From contig JACDQD010000003.1 in assembly GCA_019843655.1 (NCBI GenBank), positions 5,272,925 to 5,336,924 on the forward strand: a stretch of DNA of 64,000 bases. The letters run 5' to 3'. The notes beneath the pieces are model-generated. The model did no database searches. It was not told the origin of the DNA and saw only the letters and a program-made list of their open reading frames with translations. Positions within the stretch are counted from its first letter, which is position 1. Each line of letters begins with the position of its first letter. This DNA comes from Lethocerus indicus. Its lineage: Eukaryota > Arthropoda > Insecta > Hemiptera > Belostomatidae. The translations under genes and the position numbers were made by a program. Below are positions 63,918-64,000 of the stretch, piece after piece.

Positions 63918-64000
63918 ATGAATTTGGTTACGCTAACACCCCTGCTGATATATGGGGCCGTAATTTTGTCGGACCCATTATATAAGGGGTGGTTTCGGGC
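63918..64000 (+). CDS. Possible first exon of a secreted protein, cut by the window edge
   Basis: An ATG in a good insect context (GCAACAATG) opens MNLVTLTPLLIYGAVILSDP and stays open to the edge. The hydrophobic stretch resembles a signal peptide. Only 27 codons are visible and no family is recognised, so chance is quite possible. Confidence 0.2.
   Translation, partial: MNLVTLTPLLIYGAVILSDPLYKGWFR

Overview
The window is eukaryotic and very probably from an insect. Its genes are split by GT-AG introns, the introns are AT-rich, and the largest gene belongs to the long-linker (group IV, CDA5) class of insect chitin deacetylases. Three protein-coding genes can be reconstructed exon by exon. 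There is no operon, CRISPR array, tRNA, rRNA or recognisable intact mobile element. The species cannot be named from the sequence.

Layout. (1) 28-1615, minus strand: the 5' five exons of the DNA polymerase delta accessory subunit POLD3 (p66/Pol32); the gene runs off the left edge. As written, its third exon carries a one-base frameshift in an A homopolymer. (2) 1616-2297: a spacer from which POLD3 (left) and a ZNF706-like gene (right) diverge. (3) 2605-4214, plus strand: a complete two-exon gene for a 78-residue ZNF706-type protein, with a likely 5'UTR intron and an AATAAA. (4) 4360-8039: a very AT-rich, CpG-poor convergent spacer. (5) 8103-21999, minus strand: nineteen coding exons of a CDA5-type chitin deacetylase. 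All phases agree and they encode 1890 residues plus a stop. In protein order these are a chitin-binding CBM14 domain, a poly-Ala/poly-Gln tract, about 1400 residues of low-complexity linker (two giant exons plus small ones), and a C-terminal NodB-type deacetylase with the metal-binding and catalytic motifs present. The signal-peptide exon is not adjacent; a candidate lies about 28 kb upstream at 50080-50122. (6) 22000-64000: about 42 kb with no supportable coding gene. It is much richer in CpG than the left part, and holds GA/CT-rich blocks, short perfect hairpins and a possible TATA site. It is most simply read as Cda5 intron 1 and upstream regulatory DNA.

The genes do not form one pathway. 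POLD3 and ZNF706 are broadly expressed housekeeping-type genes sharing a divergent promoter region. Cda5 is a secreted cuticle/tracheal chitin-modifying enzyme. The most notable signals are the phase-matched cassette exons in the Cda5 linker, an internal repeat and acidic tyrosine tracts in that linker, the CpG contrast between the two halves of the window, and the POLD3 frameshift.
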